Positions 19,517 through 28,654 of a stretch of 64,000 nt of DNA are shown one piece after another; the first letter of the stretch is position 1, and each line of letters starts with the position of its first letter. The position numbers and the translations under genes were made by a program. Source of the stretch: Pseudomonas asplenii (GTDB lineage: Bacteria; Pseudomonadota; Gammaproteobacteria; Pseudomonadales; Pseudomonadaceae); assembly GCF_001293465.1 (NCBI RefSeq), contig NZ_JSYZ01000003.1, forward strand, positions 518,875-582,874, written 5' to 3'. The notes beneath the pieces were generated by a model. That model did not search any database. It was not told the DNA's origin and saw only the letters and a list, made by a program, of their open reading frames with translations.

Positions 19517-21646
19517 TTAGAAGGCCATGTCCACCTTGGTCCAGAAGGTCCGCCCCGGTTCGTTGATCGCCTGCGGGTCGTTGGCCGGGTAGCCGAAGCC
19601 GGCGTTACCCGCCAGGTTCAGGTGTTCGGCATAGGCCTTGTTGAACAGGTTGTCGACGCCCGTGCTGAGCTTCACGTGTTTGTTGAGGCGGTACGCGCCG
19701 TTGAGGGAGAACACGCCGAAGCCGGCACTTTTGGAGAAATCCTTGCCGACCACGTTGCCTTTGTTCTGGTCGATGCGGTTCTGCGCCGCGACCACCCGCC
19801 ACAAGGCGCCGGCACTCCAGTCGTCCTCGCTGTAGGTCAGGCCGAAGCGGCTGTCGAGCGGCGGGATCTGCGGCAGGGCCTTGCCATCGCTGGTGTTCTT
19901 GCCCCAGGCATAGGCCAGGGTCGCGTCGGCCTTCCAGTTGGAGGTCAGTTGATAGGCCGCGCCGAGTTCGCCGCCCATGATCCGCGCATCGACGTTCTGT
20001 GCCTGGGAGGTCATGCCCATCATGCCGGGCTGGTAGTCGAACAGGATGAAGTCGCGCACCTGGCCGATGTAGCCCGAGGCCCAGGCTTCCAGGTCGGCGG
20101 TCTTGTATTGCACGCCGAAGTCCAGTTGCGTGGTCTTCTCCGGCTTGATCGCGTCGAAGGCATTGAGCGACCCGCCCGGGCCGCTGTTGGGCGAGAACAG
20201 CTCCCAGTAGTCGGGGAAGCGTTCGGCGTGGCCGAGGCCGGCGTAGAACGTGGCCGGTGTTTCGGCCAGGTCGTGCTCGTAGCGGACGAAGCCGCTGGGC
20301 AGGGTGTCGGCGCGGGTGTCGTCGGCGGTCGGATTGGCCCGCGCGCTCATGCCGGAGCCGAGGGTCTGCCGCAAGTCCCGGGCCGAGGCGCGGTCCAGTC
20401 GTGCACCACTGATCAGGCGATCGCGCTCGGCGGCGTACCAGGTCAGCTCGCCGAACACACCGTAGTTGTGGAAATCGGCGTCCCTGGTCCGTGGCAGGTC
20501 CTTGTAGGTGCCGATGCCCATGCTGCTGCGCTGGCGGTGCTCGTTGGTCTGGGCGTCGAGGCCGCCGATCAGTTGCCAGTCGGCCCAGTGCCAGGTGGCC
20601 TTGATCCGCGCGCCCAGGGTGCGGCGGTCGACGTTGGAGGCCATGGGGCCGGCCATCATCCCGGTGCCGGACGGCTGGCGCAGGGTGTAGTTGTCCATCA
20701 CATGGTCGGCGTAGTTGTAGTAGACCTGGGCTTCGAGCTTGTCGAGCACGTCGCCGATGTTCGATTTCTCGAAGCGCAGGCCGAGGCTTTCGCGCTTGAA
20801 CTGTGCGCCGTCCATGCCGCGCCCGGCGTAGCGGGCCTCGCCGTCGCCCTTGCCGGCGGTGAGTTCCAGCAGGGTGTCGGCGTCCGGGGTCCAGCCGAGG
20901 GCGACGTCGCCGTTCCACTTGTCGTAGCGCGAGGGCACGGTGTCGTTGTGACCATCCTTGTAGTCATCGGCGTGGGCCTGGTTGCCGATCACCCGGATGT
21001 AGCCGAGCGGGCCGCCTGCGGCGGCATCCACCAGCTTGTCGAAACGGCCGTTGGAACCGGCGAGGACACTGGCGTTGATCCGGCTGCCGAGTTCGCCGAA
21101 GTGTTCCGGCTCGCGGTCGAACAGGATCGTCCCGGCGGAGGCGCCCGGGCCCCAGAGCACGGTTTGCGGGCCCTTGATCACGGTCAGCTTGTCGTAGGTT
21201 TCCGGCGAGATGTAGGAGGTCGGTGCATCCATCCGGCCCGGGCAGGCGCCGAGCATCATGCTGCCGTTGGTGAGGATGTTCAGGCGCGAGCCGAACATGC
21301 CGCGCAGCACCGGGTCGCCGTTGGTGCCGCCATTGCGCACCAGGGCGAAGCCGGGAATGGTCTTGAGGTAGTCGCCGCCATCGCTGGCCGGTACCGGCTG
21401 GCGCGGGTCCCTGGGGTTGGTGATGACCGTCAGCGGCGAGCTGGGCGCGACGGCGGTGATCACGGTCGGACTGATTTCCCGGGCGTGCTGGTCGTGGTCG
21501 TCTGCGGCATCGGCAGCGAACACCGTCGGTGCCAGCAGCGCTGCGCACATGAGAGCAGTGGCCTGGCGCAGGCTCAGGTGCAGCTCGTTCGGGACGAAAG
21601 GGTTTTTCGCCCGCGCAGCGCGCAGGCGAGTCTTTGCAGTGGACAT
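19517..21646 (-). CDS. oprC: TonB-dependent copper receptor OprC
   Basis: The 709-residue outer-membrane protein has a signal region ending in LLAPTVFA, a plug domain (TVIKGPQTVLWGPGASAGTILFDRE) and a beta barrel ending in Phe (TKVDMAF). The two copper-ligand motifs reported for OprC are visible: CxxxM as Cys135-Met139 in GACPGRM and HxM as His315-Met317 in ADHVMDN. OprC takes up Cu across the outer membrane. The gene follows two DUF2946 genes and a PCu(A)C chaperone gene, so the locus is a copper operon. Confidence 0.88.
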   Translation of the reverse strand: MSTAKTRLRAARAKNPFVPNELHLSLRQATALMCAALLAPTVFAADAADDHDQHAREISPTVITAVAPSSPLTVITNPRDPRQPVPASDGGDYLKTIPGFALVRNGGTNGDPVLRGMFGSRLNILTNGSMMLGACPGRMDAPTSYISPETYDKLTVIKGPQTVLWGPGASAGTILFDREPEHFGELGSRINASVLAGSNGRFDKLVDAAAGGPLGYIRVIGNQAHADDYKDGHNDTVPSRYDKWNGDVALGWTPDADTLLELTAGKGDGEARYAGRGMDGAQFKRESLGLRFEKSNIGDVLDKLEAQVYYNYADHVMDNYTLRQPSGTGMMAGPMASNVDRRTLGARIKATWHWADWQLIGGLDAQTNEHRQRSSMGIGTYKDLPRTRDADFHNYGVFGELTWYAAERDRLISGARLDRASARDLRQTLGSGMSARANPTADDTRADTLPSGFVRYEHDLAETPATFYAGLGHAERFPDYWELFSPNSGPGGSLNAFDAIKPEKTTQLDFGVQYKTADLEAWASGYIGQVRDFILFDYQPGMMGMTSQAQNVDARIMGGELGAAYQLTSNWKADATLAYAWGKNTSDGKALPQIPPLDSRFGLTYSEDDWSAGALWRVVAAQNRIDQNKGNVVGKDFSKSAGFGVFSLNGAYRLNKHVKLSTGVDNLFNKAYAEHLNLAGNAGFGYPANDPQAINEPGRTFWTKVDMAF

Positions 21647-21693
21647 AGGTGTTCCATCATTCAAGCGAATACAACACGGCCACCGCGCTGCGG

Positions 21694-22167
21694 TTACAGG
21701 GCGGTCAAGCCGGGTGAGAGAGAGCTCGTTACCTGATGGAAGGCTGGCGGCGCGCGGGTGCGGGCGCCGGGGAAGATGCTCTGCCGGGCATGTCCCAGAC
21801 GGGTTCGGGAGTCGACCGTGGGGACCGGTCGGGGGCCGTCGAGGGCGGCGAAGCTCAGGGTCTGCGGCAGTGCCGGGCAACTGAACAGCAGGCTGCAGTA
21901 GCCGCATTTTTCCCAGAGCGCATGGTGTTCGGCGCTATTGCCGTGGTGCTCGCTGGCGTCTTGCCCGGCCTGTGTGCCGTGGTGACCGGGCATGTCCATG
22001 GGCATTGCCATGTCCATGTTCATCGCCATCGACATGGCGTGCCGGTCCATCGGCATCGCCTGGGAAATCAGCGGACCGATGAAGATCATCAGCATGGCGA
22101 ACAGGCTCAGCCAACTGCCGCGTACCTGGGTGCGGGAGTGGCTGGAGCTGCTGCGGCGAGTGCGCAT
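21694..22167 (-). CDS. DUF2946 family Met/His-rich protein, likely copper binding
   Basis: The 157-residue protein has one membrane or signal segment (WLSLFAMLMIFIGPLISQAMP) followed by a run of Met-X-Met and His motifs (about residues 40-75, e.g. MSMAMNMDMAMPMDMPGHHG) and a CGYCSLLFSCP cluster. Such residues bind Cu(I). DUF2946 proteins usually accompany copper transport genes; no reaction is known. I chose the ATG at 22167. It lies 47 bases before oprC and 21 bases after the PCu(A)C gene. Confidence 0.8.
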   Translation of the reverse strand: MRTRRSSSSHSRTQVRGSWLSLFAMLMIFIGPLISQAMPMDRHAMSMAMNMDMAMPMDMPGHHGTQAGQDASEHHGNSAEHHALWEKCGYCSLLFSCPALPQTLSFAALDGPRPVPTVDSRTRLGHARQSIFPGARTRAPPAFHQVTSSLSPGLTAL

Positions 22168-22188
22168 GGCGTGCAACGGGGCCGAGGC

Positions 22189-22674
22189 TTACTGGGCGTG
22201 CATGTGCATCTTGTCCGGGGTCGCGGCAGGTGCCTGCTTCTGCACCGAGACCTCGACGGTGACAGCGCCGGCCTTCTCGAAGTGCAGGGTCAGCGGGAAA
22301 TGCTGGCCGTCCTGCAGCAGGCTGCGGTCGCGCAGATCGAGCAGCATCACATGGTAGGCCATGGGCGCGAACCTGACCTCGCCCTTGGCGGGGATGGTCA
22401 CGTCCGGCACCTGTTGCATCTTCATCAGGTTCGCCTGCATCACATGCTCGTGCAGTTCGGCCTTGCCGGCGATGGGGCTGTCGACGCCGGTCAGGCGGTC
22501 GGCCGTTGTCCCCTGGTTATGCAGCGTGAAATAGGCCGCGACCGTGGGCGCGTTGGGTGGCAGTTCCTGGGACCATGGGTGGTCGATCCGTAGGTCGCCA
22601 ACGGTGAATTCGTGGGCATCGGCAAAACCGACGGGCAGCAGCAAGGCGGCCAGAAGCAGGGCATTCTTGAGCAT
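22189..22674 (-). CDS. PCu(A)C periplasmic copper chaperone
   Basis: The 161-residue protein has a signal peptide (MLKNALLLAALLLPVGFADA) and the H(M)...MxM...HxM copper site of the PCu(A)C family, seen as ELHEHVMQ, LMKMQQV and AYHVMLLDL. Homologues carry Cu(I) in the periplasm, for example to cytochrome oxidase. The C-terminal MHMHAQ may add metal binding. It is flanked by DUF2946 genes in the same orientation. Confidence 0.92.
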   Translation of the reverse strand: MLKNALLLAALLLPVGFADAHEFTVGDLRIDHPWSQELPPNAPTVAAYFTLHNQGTTADRLTGVDSPIAGKAELHEHVMQANLMKMQQVPDVTIPAKGEVRFAPMAYHVMLLDLRDRSLLQDGQHFPLTLHFEKAGAVTVEVSVQKQAPAATPDKMHMHAQ

Positions 22675-22721
22675 GGGAGTTCTCCATAACGATTCGAAAC
22701 GCAAAGGGTTGCGAGTGTGAA

Positions 22722-23126
22722 TCAGGCCGCTGGAGAGGCTCGGGGATTGAGTGAGGGCCACTGTTGTCGCGGTGTCGGCGAGTCGACCGGGAGGGCCGCG
22801 TGCAGCGGGCCGCTTTCGGTCGGCGCAAGTGCCAGTTGCGGCACATGGCCGGGCAAGGCCACCAGTGGCGCGGAGCCGGAGCAGCACCAGCAATGCTGCA
22901 TGTTGGAGTGGTCATCGCCCGGGGGCGCTTTCTGCTCCAGCTTGCCGATGACGGTGGCAACCAGCTTGGTACCGCTGGCCGAGCAGAAACTGCCCCAGAG
23001 CAGCTGGTCGGTGGCGGAGCGATCCGCCGCTGGCGCCATGGCCCCGGAAATCGGCATGGCAAGCAGATTGAACAGCACTGCGAGGCAGGCGATCCAGGTA
23101 GCTGCGGCGAGCCGTTGTCGGGACAT
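22722..23126 (-). CDS. DUF2946 domain protein, first gene of the copper operon
   Basis: The 134-residue protein begins with a membrane or signal segment (WIACLAVLFNLLAMPISGAMA). It contains the DUF2946-like central part and the cysteine/His cluster SNMQHCWCCSG. This matches a copper-handling role by context. The gene is the first of a minus-strand set that continues with PCu(A)C, the Met-rich DUF2946 protein, oprC and probably the PepSY gene. The 162-base region upstream (23127-23288) must hold the promoter, but I see no convincing -35/-10 pair or metal-box in it. Confidence 0.78.
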   Translation of the reverse strand: MSRQRLAAATWIACLAVLFNLLAMPISGAMAPAADRSATDQLLWGSFCSASGTKLVATVIGKLEQKAPPGDDHSNMQHCWCCSGSAPLVALPGHVPQLALAPTESGPLHAALPVDSPTPRQQWPSLNPRASPAA

Positions 23127-23288
23127 GGAAGGGTTTCCGTCGGATGTTTCAAACCGGTGGGTTATTTAGCCTGAACGTCCTGCATAAGTAAAAGCACGGG
23201 CTGCGGTGAAAGGTCGCAATACTATGTAGGCTGTTTGCCGCAGGCGCTCCGGGAAAGCGTAGCAGCCCTGACGGGATGGCGAAGTCGG

Positions 23289-23612
23289 TCAACTCAGCGG
23301 AACGCTATGCACCTCGATGTTGACGCCCAGTGTGGTACGTATGACGGCGAAGATCGCGGCCAGGTTGTCCATGCTGGGATTGCCATTGGCCGAAAGCATC
23401 CGGTGCAGGCTCTTGCTCGGTTTGTCGGTTTCCCGGGCGAGGCCTTCGAAACCCACCGTGGCGTTGACCAGGTCGCGCAGGATGACCCGGGCCATTTCCG
23501 GCTCGCCATTGAGAAACAGGCTGGCGGCCTCGTCGAGCAGTGCCTCGGCGAATGCCGGGTCGCGTTGCGCGCGCTCGGCGATGGTCTGTTTGAAGCTGCG
23601 GCTCAGCGCCAT
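23289..23612 (-). CDS. HigA-like antitoxin (helix-turn-helix)
   Basis: The 107-residue protein resembles the antitoxins paired with RelE/Gp49-like killers: a helical N-terminal part and a Xre-type helix-turn-helix with GFEGLARETDKPSKSLHRMLSANGNPSMDNLAAIFAVIRTTLG. It follows the toxin gene by 5 bases. It should neutralise the toxin and repress the promoter upstream of the toxin gene. Confidence 0.85.
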   Translation of the reverse strand: MALSRSFKQTIAERAQRDPAFAEALLDEAASLFLNGEPEMARVILRDLVNATVGFEGLARETDKPSKSLHRMLSANGNPSMDNLAAIFAVIRTTLGVNIEVHSVPLS

Positions 23613-23617
23613 GGGAT

Positions 23618-23953
23618 TTACCTCGTTTGCGGTTCTATGCGTCTGCGACGTTTGTATTCTTCAACCAACTGCCTGGCTTGCTGGATGTCTCTTTTCTGAG
23701 TCGACTTGTCGCCGCCACCCAACAGGATGATCAGGCGCGTGCCTTCGCGTATCAGGTAGATCCGATAGCCAGGGCCCCAGTCGATGCGGTACTCCCCGAG
23801 GCCTTCGAACCATTTGATGTTCGAGGTGTTGCCCATCTCCAGTCGGAGCAGGGCGGTGGAAACCTTGGCGGCCGCTTGCACATCCAGTGAAGAGAACCAG
23901 CGCTCGAACGGGTTGCTGTGGTTGTCCCGCACGTATTCTTCGAGGTCGATCAT
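23618..23953 (-). CDS. RelE/ParE-superfamily toxin (HigB/Gp49-like addiction module killer)
   Basis: The 111-residue protein has the segments NPFERWFSSLDVQAAAKVSTALLRLEMGN, WFEGLGEYRIDWGPGYRIYLIREG and LILLGGGDKSTQKRDIQQARQLVEEYK, which define the addiction-module killer (Gp49-like) family. Related toxins are ribosome-dependent mRNA interferases. The toxin precedes its antitoxin, as in higBA modules. Confidence 0.87.
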   Translation of the reverse strand: MIDLEEYVRDNHSNPFERWFSSLDVQAAAKVSTALLRLEMGNTSNIKWFEGLGEYRIDWGPGYRIYLIREGTRLIILLGGGDKSTQKRDIQQARQLVEEYKRRRRIEPQTR

Positions 23954-23964
23954 CCCTGCTTCTC

Positions 23965-23994
23965 AAGGTAACAAATAGGTTACTGATTTGACAA
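23965..23994 (-). promoter_or_regulatory. Promoter and operator of the toxin-antitoxin pair
   Basis: On the minus strand TTGTCA (23994-23989) and TACCTT (23970-23965) with an 18-base spacer form a promoter. Between them lies the inverted repeat GTAAC-6-GTTAC (23968-23983 on the plus strand), a likely binding site for the HTH antitoxin. Confidence 0.5.
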
Positions 23995-24008
23995 GCCGGG
24001 ATCGTGAT

Positions 24009-24746
24009 CTATTGGAGTGCCGTTGCCAAGGCGGCAAGTGTTTCCTCGATCGTCTGGAACTCGCAGTCCACTGCCGGCAAGGGCGGGCGCCTGAGGACCA
24101 GGACCGGCACCGAGCGTTCCCGGGCCACCTGCAGCTTGGGTTCGGTGGCGCCGCTGCCGCTGTTCTTGCTGATCAGCACGTCGATGGCGCGCTGTTCGAA
24201 CAGGGCTCGTTCCTCTTCCAGGTGAAAGGGGCCGCGGGCGCCGATCACTTCGCAGCGCGCGTTGCCAGGGTAGGGGTCGAGGGCCCTCAGGGTCCAGAAC
24301 TGGTTCCCGGGGATTTCATCCAGGTGCTGCAAGGGCTCGCGGCCGAGGGTGAACAGCGGTCGGCGGAACGGCTCAAGGGCCTTGATCAGTTCGGCCCAGT
24401 CCGCCACTTCCCGCCAGTCGTCGCCGGGTTCGGCGACCCAGGCCGGGCGGCGCAGGGCCCAGCAGGGGATGCCGCTCGAGTGTGCCGCCGCCGCCGCATT
24501 GCGGCTGATCTGCGCAGCGTAGGGATGGGTGGCATCGAGCAGCAAGTCGATGCCCTGCTCGCGGATGAACTGCGCCAGGCCTTCGGCGCCGCCGTAGCCA
24601 CCGACACGCACCTGGCAGCGCAGGTCGGTGGGCACCCGGCCGACACCGGCGAGGCTGTAGATATGCTGCGGCCCGAGCGTACGGGCGAGCGCCAGGGCTT
24701 CGGTGACACCACCCAGCAACAGCAGGCGCTTGATCGGCTGGTTCAT
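24009..24746 (-). CDS. cobK: Precorrin-6A reductase
   Basis: CobK (245 residues) reduces precorrin-6A to dihydro-precorrin-6A with NADPH in corrin-ring synthesis. Typical segments are [17 protein letters not shown] at the N-terminus, [18 protein letters not shown] (about residues 70-87), FTLGREPL and the C-terminal [17 protein letters not shown]. The ATG overlaps the cbiD stop by 4 bases, so the minus-strand arm reads cobL, cbiD, cobK. Confidence 0.95.
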   Translation of the reverse strand: MNQPIKRLLLLGGVTEALALARTLGPQHIYSLAGVGRVPTDLRCQVRVGGYGGAEGLAQFIREQGIDLLLDATHPYAAQISRNAAAAAHSSGIPCWALRRPAWVAEPGDDWREVADWAELIKALEPFRRPLFTLGREPLQHLDEIPGNQFWTLRALDPYPGNARCEVIGARGPFHLEEERALFEQRAIDVLISKNSGSGATEPKLQVARERSVPVLVLRRPPLPAVDCEFQTIEETLAALATALQ

Positions 24747-25840
24747 TGAAACGCTCCGGCATGGCCGACGATGCCGCCCTGGCGATCGATGGCGAAAACC
24801 TCCACCTGCACCTGGGCCGGGACCACGCTGCGGGCGAACTCCAGGGCGTGCCGGCAGACCGCATCGCCGAGGGCGACCCCGGCGGCGCTGGCCATTGCCA
24901 GGGCCTGCTGGCTGGTGTTGGCCTGGCGAATGGCCTGTTGCAGGGCCTCGTTGGCACCCACCGCGGCGGCCCATTCGGCCAGTTGCGGCAGGTCGATGCT
25001 CGAATGCCGGCTGTGCAGGTCCATGTGTCCGGCCGCCAGCTTGCTGATCTTGCCGAAGCCGCCGCACAGGCTCAGCTTATCCACAGGCACCTTGCGCAGG
25101 TGCTTGAGTACGGCGCCGACGAAGTCGCCCATTTCGATCAGGGCGATTTCCGGCAGGTCGTACACCCGGCGCATGGTGTCTTCGCTGGCGTTGCCGGTGC
25201 AGGCGGCGATATGCAGGTAGCCGTTGGTCCTGGCGACATCGATGCCCTGGTGGATCGAGGCGATGTAGGCCGAGCAGGAAAATGGCCGGACGATGCCGCT
25301 GGTGCCGAGAATCGACAGCCCGCCGAGGATGCCCAGGCGCGGGTTCATGGTTTTCAGCGCCAGCGCTTCGCCGCCCTCGACGTTGACGGTGACCGAGAAG
25401 CCCCCGTCGTAGGCGTGTTCGGCCGCCAGTTGCTGCAGGTGTTCGGTGATCATCCTGCGCGGCACCGGATTGATCGCCGGCTCGCCGACCGCCAGCACCA
25501 GCCCGGGGCGGGTGACGGTGCCGACGCCGCTGCCGGCGTGGAAGTGCACGCCAGGCTCGGCGGTCAGTCGCACCCGGGTGTACAGCAGCGCGCCATGGGT
25601 GACATCCGGATCGTCGCCGGCATCCTTGAGGGTCCCGGCCTCGGCACCGTCCTCGTGCCGGCGGCAGAACTCCAGGCGCATCTCGACCTGCTTGCCCTTG
25701 GGCAGGATGATCCGCACCGCGTCATGACTGACGCCGCTCAGCAGCAGGCGCGCCGCCGCCAGGGCAGTGGCGGTGGCGCAACTGCCGGTGGTCAGGCCGC
25801 TGCGCAGGGGCGCGGGTTGTTCGGCGGTTTCGTCACGCAT
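24743..25840 (-). CDS. cbiD: Cobalt-precorrin-5B (C1)-methyltransferase CbiD
   Basis: The 365-residue protein has the signature [23 protein letters not shown] near the N-terminus, NPVPRRMI, and [26 protein letters not shown], all typical of CbiD. CbiD methylates C1 in the pathway otherwise served by CobF in the aerobic route. I chose the ATG at 25840 (MRDETAEQ). It overlaps cobK by 4 bases and follows cobL after a 90-base gap that holds a REP palindrome. Confidence 0.95.
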   Translation of the reverse strand: MRDETAEQPAPLRSGLTTGSCATATALAAARLLLSGVSHDAVRIILPKGKQVEMRLEFCRRHEDGAEAGTLKDAGDDPDVTHGALLYTRVRLTAEPGVHFHAGSGVGTVTRPGLVLAVGEPAINPVPRRMITEHLQQLAAEHAYDGGFSVTVNVEGGEALALKTMNPRLGILGGLSILGTSGIVRPFSCSAYIASIHQGIDVARTNGYLHIAACTGNASEDTMRRVYDLPEIALIEMGDFVGAVLKHLRKVPVDKLSLCGGFGKISKLAAGHMDLHSRHSSIDLPQLAEWAAAVGANEALQQAIRQANTSQQALAMASAAGVALGDAVCRHALEFARSVVPAQVQVEVFAIDRQGGIVGHAGAFQ

Positions 25841-25885
25841 GGCTACGTGCTCCGGCTCCGAGCGAGGCGGGGTCCAGGCAACTTT

Positions 25886-25909
25886 TTGCGGGCAAGCCCG
25901 CTCCCGCAA
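25886..25909. repeat. REP half-element between cobL and cbiD
   Basis: TTGCGGG (25886-25892) and CCCGCAA (25903-25909) form a perfect 7-bp stem around CAAGCCCGCT, the usual Pseudomonas REP core. Confidence 0.7.
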
Positions 25910-25930
25910 GGCTCGGGGCTTTCAGGGCAT

Positions 25931-27133
25931 TCAAGGTTTCACCACGTCGAGCAGGGTGATCGGCAAGGCCTGGCGCCAGGTATCGAAGTCGCCCAGGGGT
26001 TGGGCCTGGGCGACATGGAGGCGGGTCAGTTCGCCGCCGTGGCTCTGTCGCCAGTTCATCAGCAGCAGTTCGCTTTGCAGGGTCACGGCATTGGCCACCA
26101 GCCGCCCGCCGGGCTTGAGCCGGGCCCAGCAGGTCTCGACAACACCGGGAACGGTCACGCCGCCACCGATGAAGATCGCATCCGGCTGTTCCAGCCCGTC
26201 CAGGGCCTGCGGGGCATTGCCGCGGACCAGGCGCAACCCGGGGACGCCCAGGGCGTCGCGATTGTGCTCGATCAGTTGCTGGCGGCCTGCGTCCGCTTCG
26301 ATGGCAATGGTCCGGCAGGAGGGATGGGCACGCATCCACTCGATGCCGATGGAGCCGCTGCCGGCACCAACATCCCAGAGCAGTTCGCCGGGGACCGGTG
26401 CGAGGCGGGCCAGGGTAATGGCACGAACGTCGCGCTTGGTCAGTTGGCCGTCATGGCGGAAGGCGGAGTCCGGCAACCCGCCGATGTGCGACAGGCGGGG
26501 CGTGGCCGGGTCGGCCTGGCATTCGATGGCGACCAGGTTGAGGCGGGCGAACGGCTGCTCCTCCCAGCCCCGGGCACGGCCATCGATGCGCCGTTCGAGC
26601 GGCCCGCCCAGATGCTCCAGCACGCTGACCCGGCTGGGGCCGAAGCCACGCTCGCGCAGCAGGGCGACGATAGCGGCAGGGCTGTGTTCGTCGTTGCTCA
26701 GCACCAGCAGGCGCAACCCTGTGTGCAGGTGCGCGCCGAGCGCGGCGACGGGACGGGCGACCACCGACAGGCACACCACCTCCTGCAGGGCCCAGCCCAG
26801 GCGGGCAGCGGCCAGCGAATAGGCGGACGGGGCGGGCAGCACGTGCATTTCCTGTGGCTCGACCTGACGCGCCAGGCTGGCGCCGACGCCGAACAGCATC
26901 GGATCGCCGCTGGCCAGCACGCACACCGGCGTGCCGCGCAGGGCCAGTACCGGTTCGAGAGAGAACGGGCTCGGCCAGGCCTGGCGCTCGGCCGTCACGC
27001 TCGCAGGCAGCAGGTCGAGCTGGCGCGGCCCACCGAATACCCGCGCCGCGCCCAGCAGTGCCTGCCGGGCGTTTTTGCCGAGGCCATCGAAGCCGTCTTC
27101 ACCGATTCCCACTACTGTCAGCCAGGGCGCCAT
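25931..27133 (-). CDS. cobL: Precorrin-6Y C5,15-methyltransferase (decarboxylating)
   Basis: The 400-residue protein is a fusion of two methyltransferases. The N-terminal CbiE-like part begins [19 protein letters not shown] and has the [18 protein letters not shown] loop; the C-terminal CbiT-like part (from about residue 210) has [21 protein letters not shown], the SAM-binding motif. It methylates C5 and C15 and decarboxylates C12. It is divergent from cobG across 135 bases; no cobalamin riboswitch core was recognised there. Confidence 0.95.
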   Translation of the reverse strand: MAPWLTVVGIGEDGFDGLGKNARQALLGAARVFGGPRQLDLLPASVTAERQAWPSPFSLEPVLALRGTPVCVLASGDPMLFGVGASLARQVEPQEMHVLPAPSAYSLAAARLGWALQEVVCLSVVARPVAALGAHLHTGLRLLVLSNDEHSPAAIVALLRERGFGPSRVSVLEHLGGPLERRIDGRARGWEEQPFARLNLVAIECQADPATPRLSHIGGLPDSAFRHDGQLTKRDVRAITLARLAPVPGELLWDVGAGSGSIGIEWMRAHPSCRTIAIEADAGRQQLIEHNRDALGVPGLRLVRGNAPQALDGLEQPDAIFIGGGVTVPGVVETCWARLKPGGRLVANAVTLQSELLLMNWRQSHGGELTRLHVAQAQPLGDFDTWRQALPITLLDVVKP

Positions 27134-27268
27134 CTAGAATCCTCAAAACGCAGCGTTCCGACCGGCAGTCTTTTCATGCCTTCGGACAAAGCAGGCATAA
27201 TACCGCGCCTTCGACGGCGAAACGCCTTTGGATGACAACGAACACTTTCCCTGACTGCCGGTAGCCCC

Positions 27269-28654
27269 TTGAACGAACACCCGCTTGCCAACGCTGTCCG
27301 CCCCTCGGCCTGTCCGGGGTTGTTGCGCATCGTCCCGGCACTGGATGGCGGCATCTGCCGGATCAAGCTGGCTGGTGGGGTGATCAGTGCCGATCAGGCC
27401 CGGGCCGTGGCCCAGGCGGCCGCGCGTTATGCCGGCGGAGTGATCGAGGCGACCAACCGGGCCAATCTGCAGATCCGCGGGATCGGGGCGGCGCATCAGG
27501 CCCTGATCGACAGCCTGCTGGCGGCCGGGCTTGGGCCCGCTCCCGCGGGAGCAGAGGCAGCCATGGGAAGGGAGCCCGCCACAGGAACGGAGGTATCCCG
27601 CGTCAGTGGGGCCGACGATGTGCGCAACCTGATGCTCAGCCCCGGTGCCGGCATCGACTCGCGGATGCTGATCGATACGCGCCCGTTGGCGGCGCAGATT
27701 CTCGCCAGCCTGCAGGGCCGGGCGCGCTTCCATGAGCTGTCGGCCAAGTTCGCCATCCAGCTCGACGGCGGCGAGGCCCTGGCGATGCTCGAACATCCCC
27801 ATGACCTGTGGCTCTCGGCCCTGTCGATCGAGAACCGCCCTTGCCTGGCCTTCGGTCTCGCCGGCTGTCCGGCCGCTGATGCGCCGCTGGCGGCGGTGCC
27901 TCTGGAGCACGGGCATGCGCTGGTGGTGGCGGTACTGGAGCTGTTTCTCGACCTGGCCCGTCCCGAGCAGACACGCATGCGGCATCTCCTGGCCGAGATG
28001 TCGAGCGCCGCGCTCCTGGCACAACTGGCCGAACGGCTCGGCTTCACGCCACTGGCCGTTGGCGACTGGCGTCGGGCGCCCGCCACCGACGGGCTGCATG
28101 TGGGAACTTATCCACAGCGCCAGCCGGGCCTGGTCCATGTCGGCGCGGTGTTTCCCCTGGGCCGCCTCGATACGGCAATGCTTGAGGGCGTTGCCCAACT
28201 GGCGCAGCAATACGGTGACGGCAACCTGCGCCTGACGCCCTGGCAAAGCCTGTTGCTGCCCGGCATCCGCCAGGAACAGGCGAGCCAGGTCAGCGCACGG
28301 CTGCAACAGCTTGGCCTGCTCTGCGATGCCGACCAGCCGCTGGCACGCATCATCGCCTGCACCGGTTCTGCCGGCTGCGCCAAGGGGCAGGCCGACACCA
28401 AGGCCGATGCCCGCCGTCTGGCGACACTTCTGCCGGTGCCTGCCCTGGCCGTGCACCTGTCCGGCTGCCAACGTTCCTGCGCCGCGGCCCATGTGGCCCC
28501 TGCCACGTTGCTGGCGGTCGGCCCGGGCCGCTACGACCTTTATTTTCGTGATGCAGCCCAGCCCGGCTTCGGCCTGCTGCACGCGCGCAACCTTACTATT
28601 GATGCGGCGGGCGCCCTGCTCGAAGCCCGCTCACGGAGCAGTACCGATGATTGA
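27269..28654 (+). CDS. cobG: Precorrin-3B synthase CobG with an apparent REP-derived insertion
   Basis: CobG (461 residues) is the oxygen-dependent Fe-S enzyme that makes precorrin-3B. It belongs to the sulfite/nitrite reductase fold: ferredoxin-like ATNRANLQIRG near residue 61-71 and the cluster/siroheme-type cysteines in CTGSAGCAKGQ and SGCQRSC. The only in-frame start before the conserved part is TTG at 27269, after a stop at 27233. Residues about 87-113 look like an insertion coded by a REP-like palindrome (27539-27552). It is the first gene of the plus-strand cob arm and overlaps cobH by 8 bases. Confidence 0.9.
   Translation: MNEHPLANAVRPSACPGLLRIVPALDGGICRIKLAGGVISADQARAVAQAAARYAGGVIEATNRANLQIRGIGAAHQALIDSLLAAGLGPAPAGAEAAMGREPATGTEVSRVSGADDVRNLMLSPGAGIDSRMLIDTRPLAAQILASLQGRARFHELSAKFAIQLDGGEALAMLEHPHDLWLSALSIENRPCLAFGLAGCPAADAPLAAVPLEHGHALVVAVLELFLDLARPEQTRMRHLLAEMSSAALLAQLAERLGFTPLAVGDWRRAPATDGLHVGTYPQRQPGLVHVGAVFPLGRLDTAMLEGVAQLAQQYGDGNLRLTPWQSLLLPGIRQEQASQVSARLQQLGLLCDADQPLARIIACTGSAGCAKGQADTKADARRLATLLPVPALAVHLSGCQRSCAAAHVAPATLLAVGPGRYDLYFRDAAQPGFGLLHARNLTIDAAGALLEARSRSSTDD
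27530..27590. repeat. REP-like palindrome inside cobG
   Basis: The perfect 14-base palindrome GCTCCCGCGGGAGC lies at 27539-27552, flanked by GGGCTTGGGCCC on the left and by GGGAGCCCGCCACAGG (27570-27585) on the right. These fragments match the core of the REP elements elsewhere in the window but here they are translated. Confidence 0.5.

Noticed and set aside
19445..21736. Long plus-strand frame opposite oprC
   Set aside because: Antisense to a receptor with intact copper ligands; no domain or start signal.
27134..27268. Cobalamin riboswitch between cobL and cobG
   Set aside because: The 135 bases are too short for the full aptamer, and no B12-box-like core was recognised on either strand; covariance-model search would be decisive.
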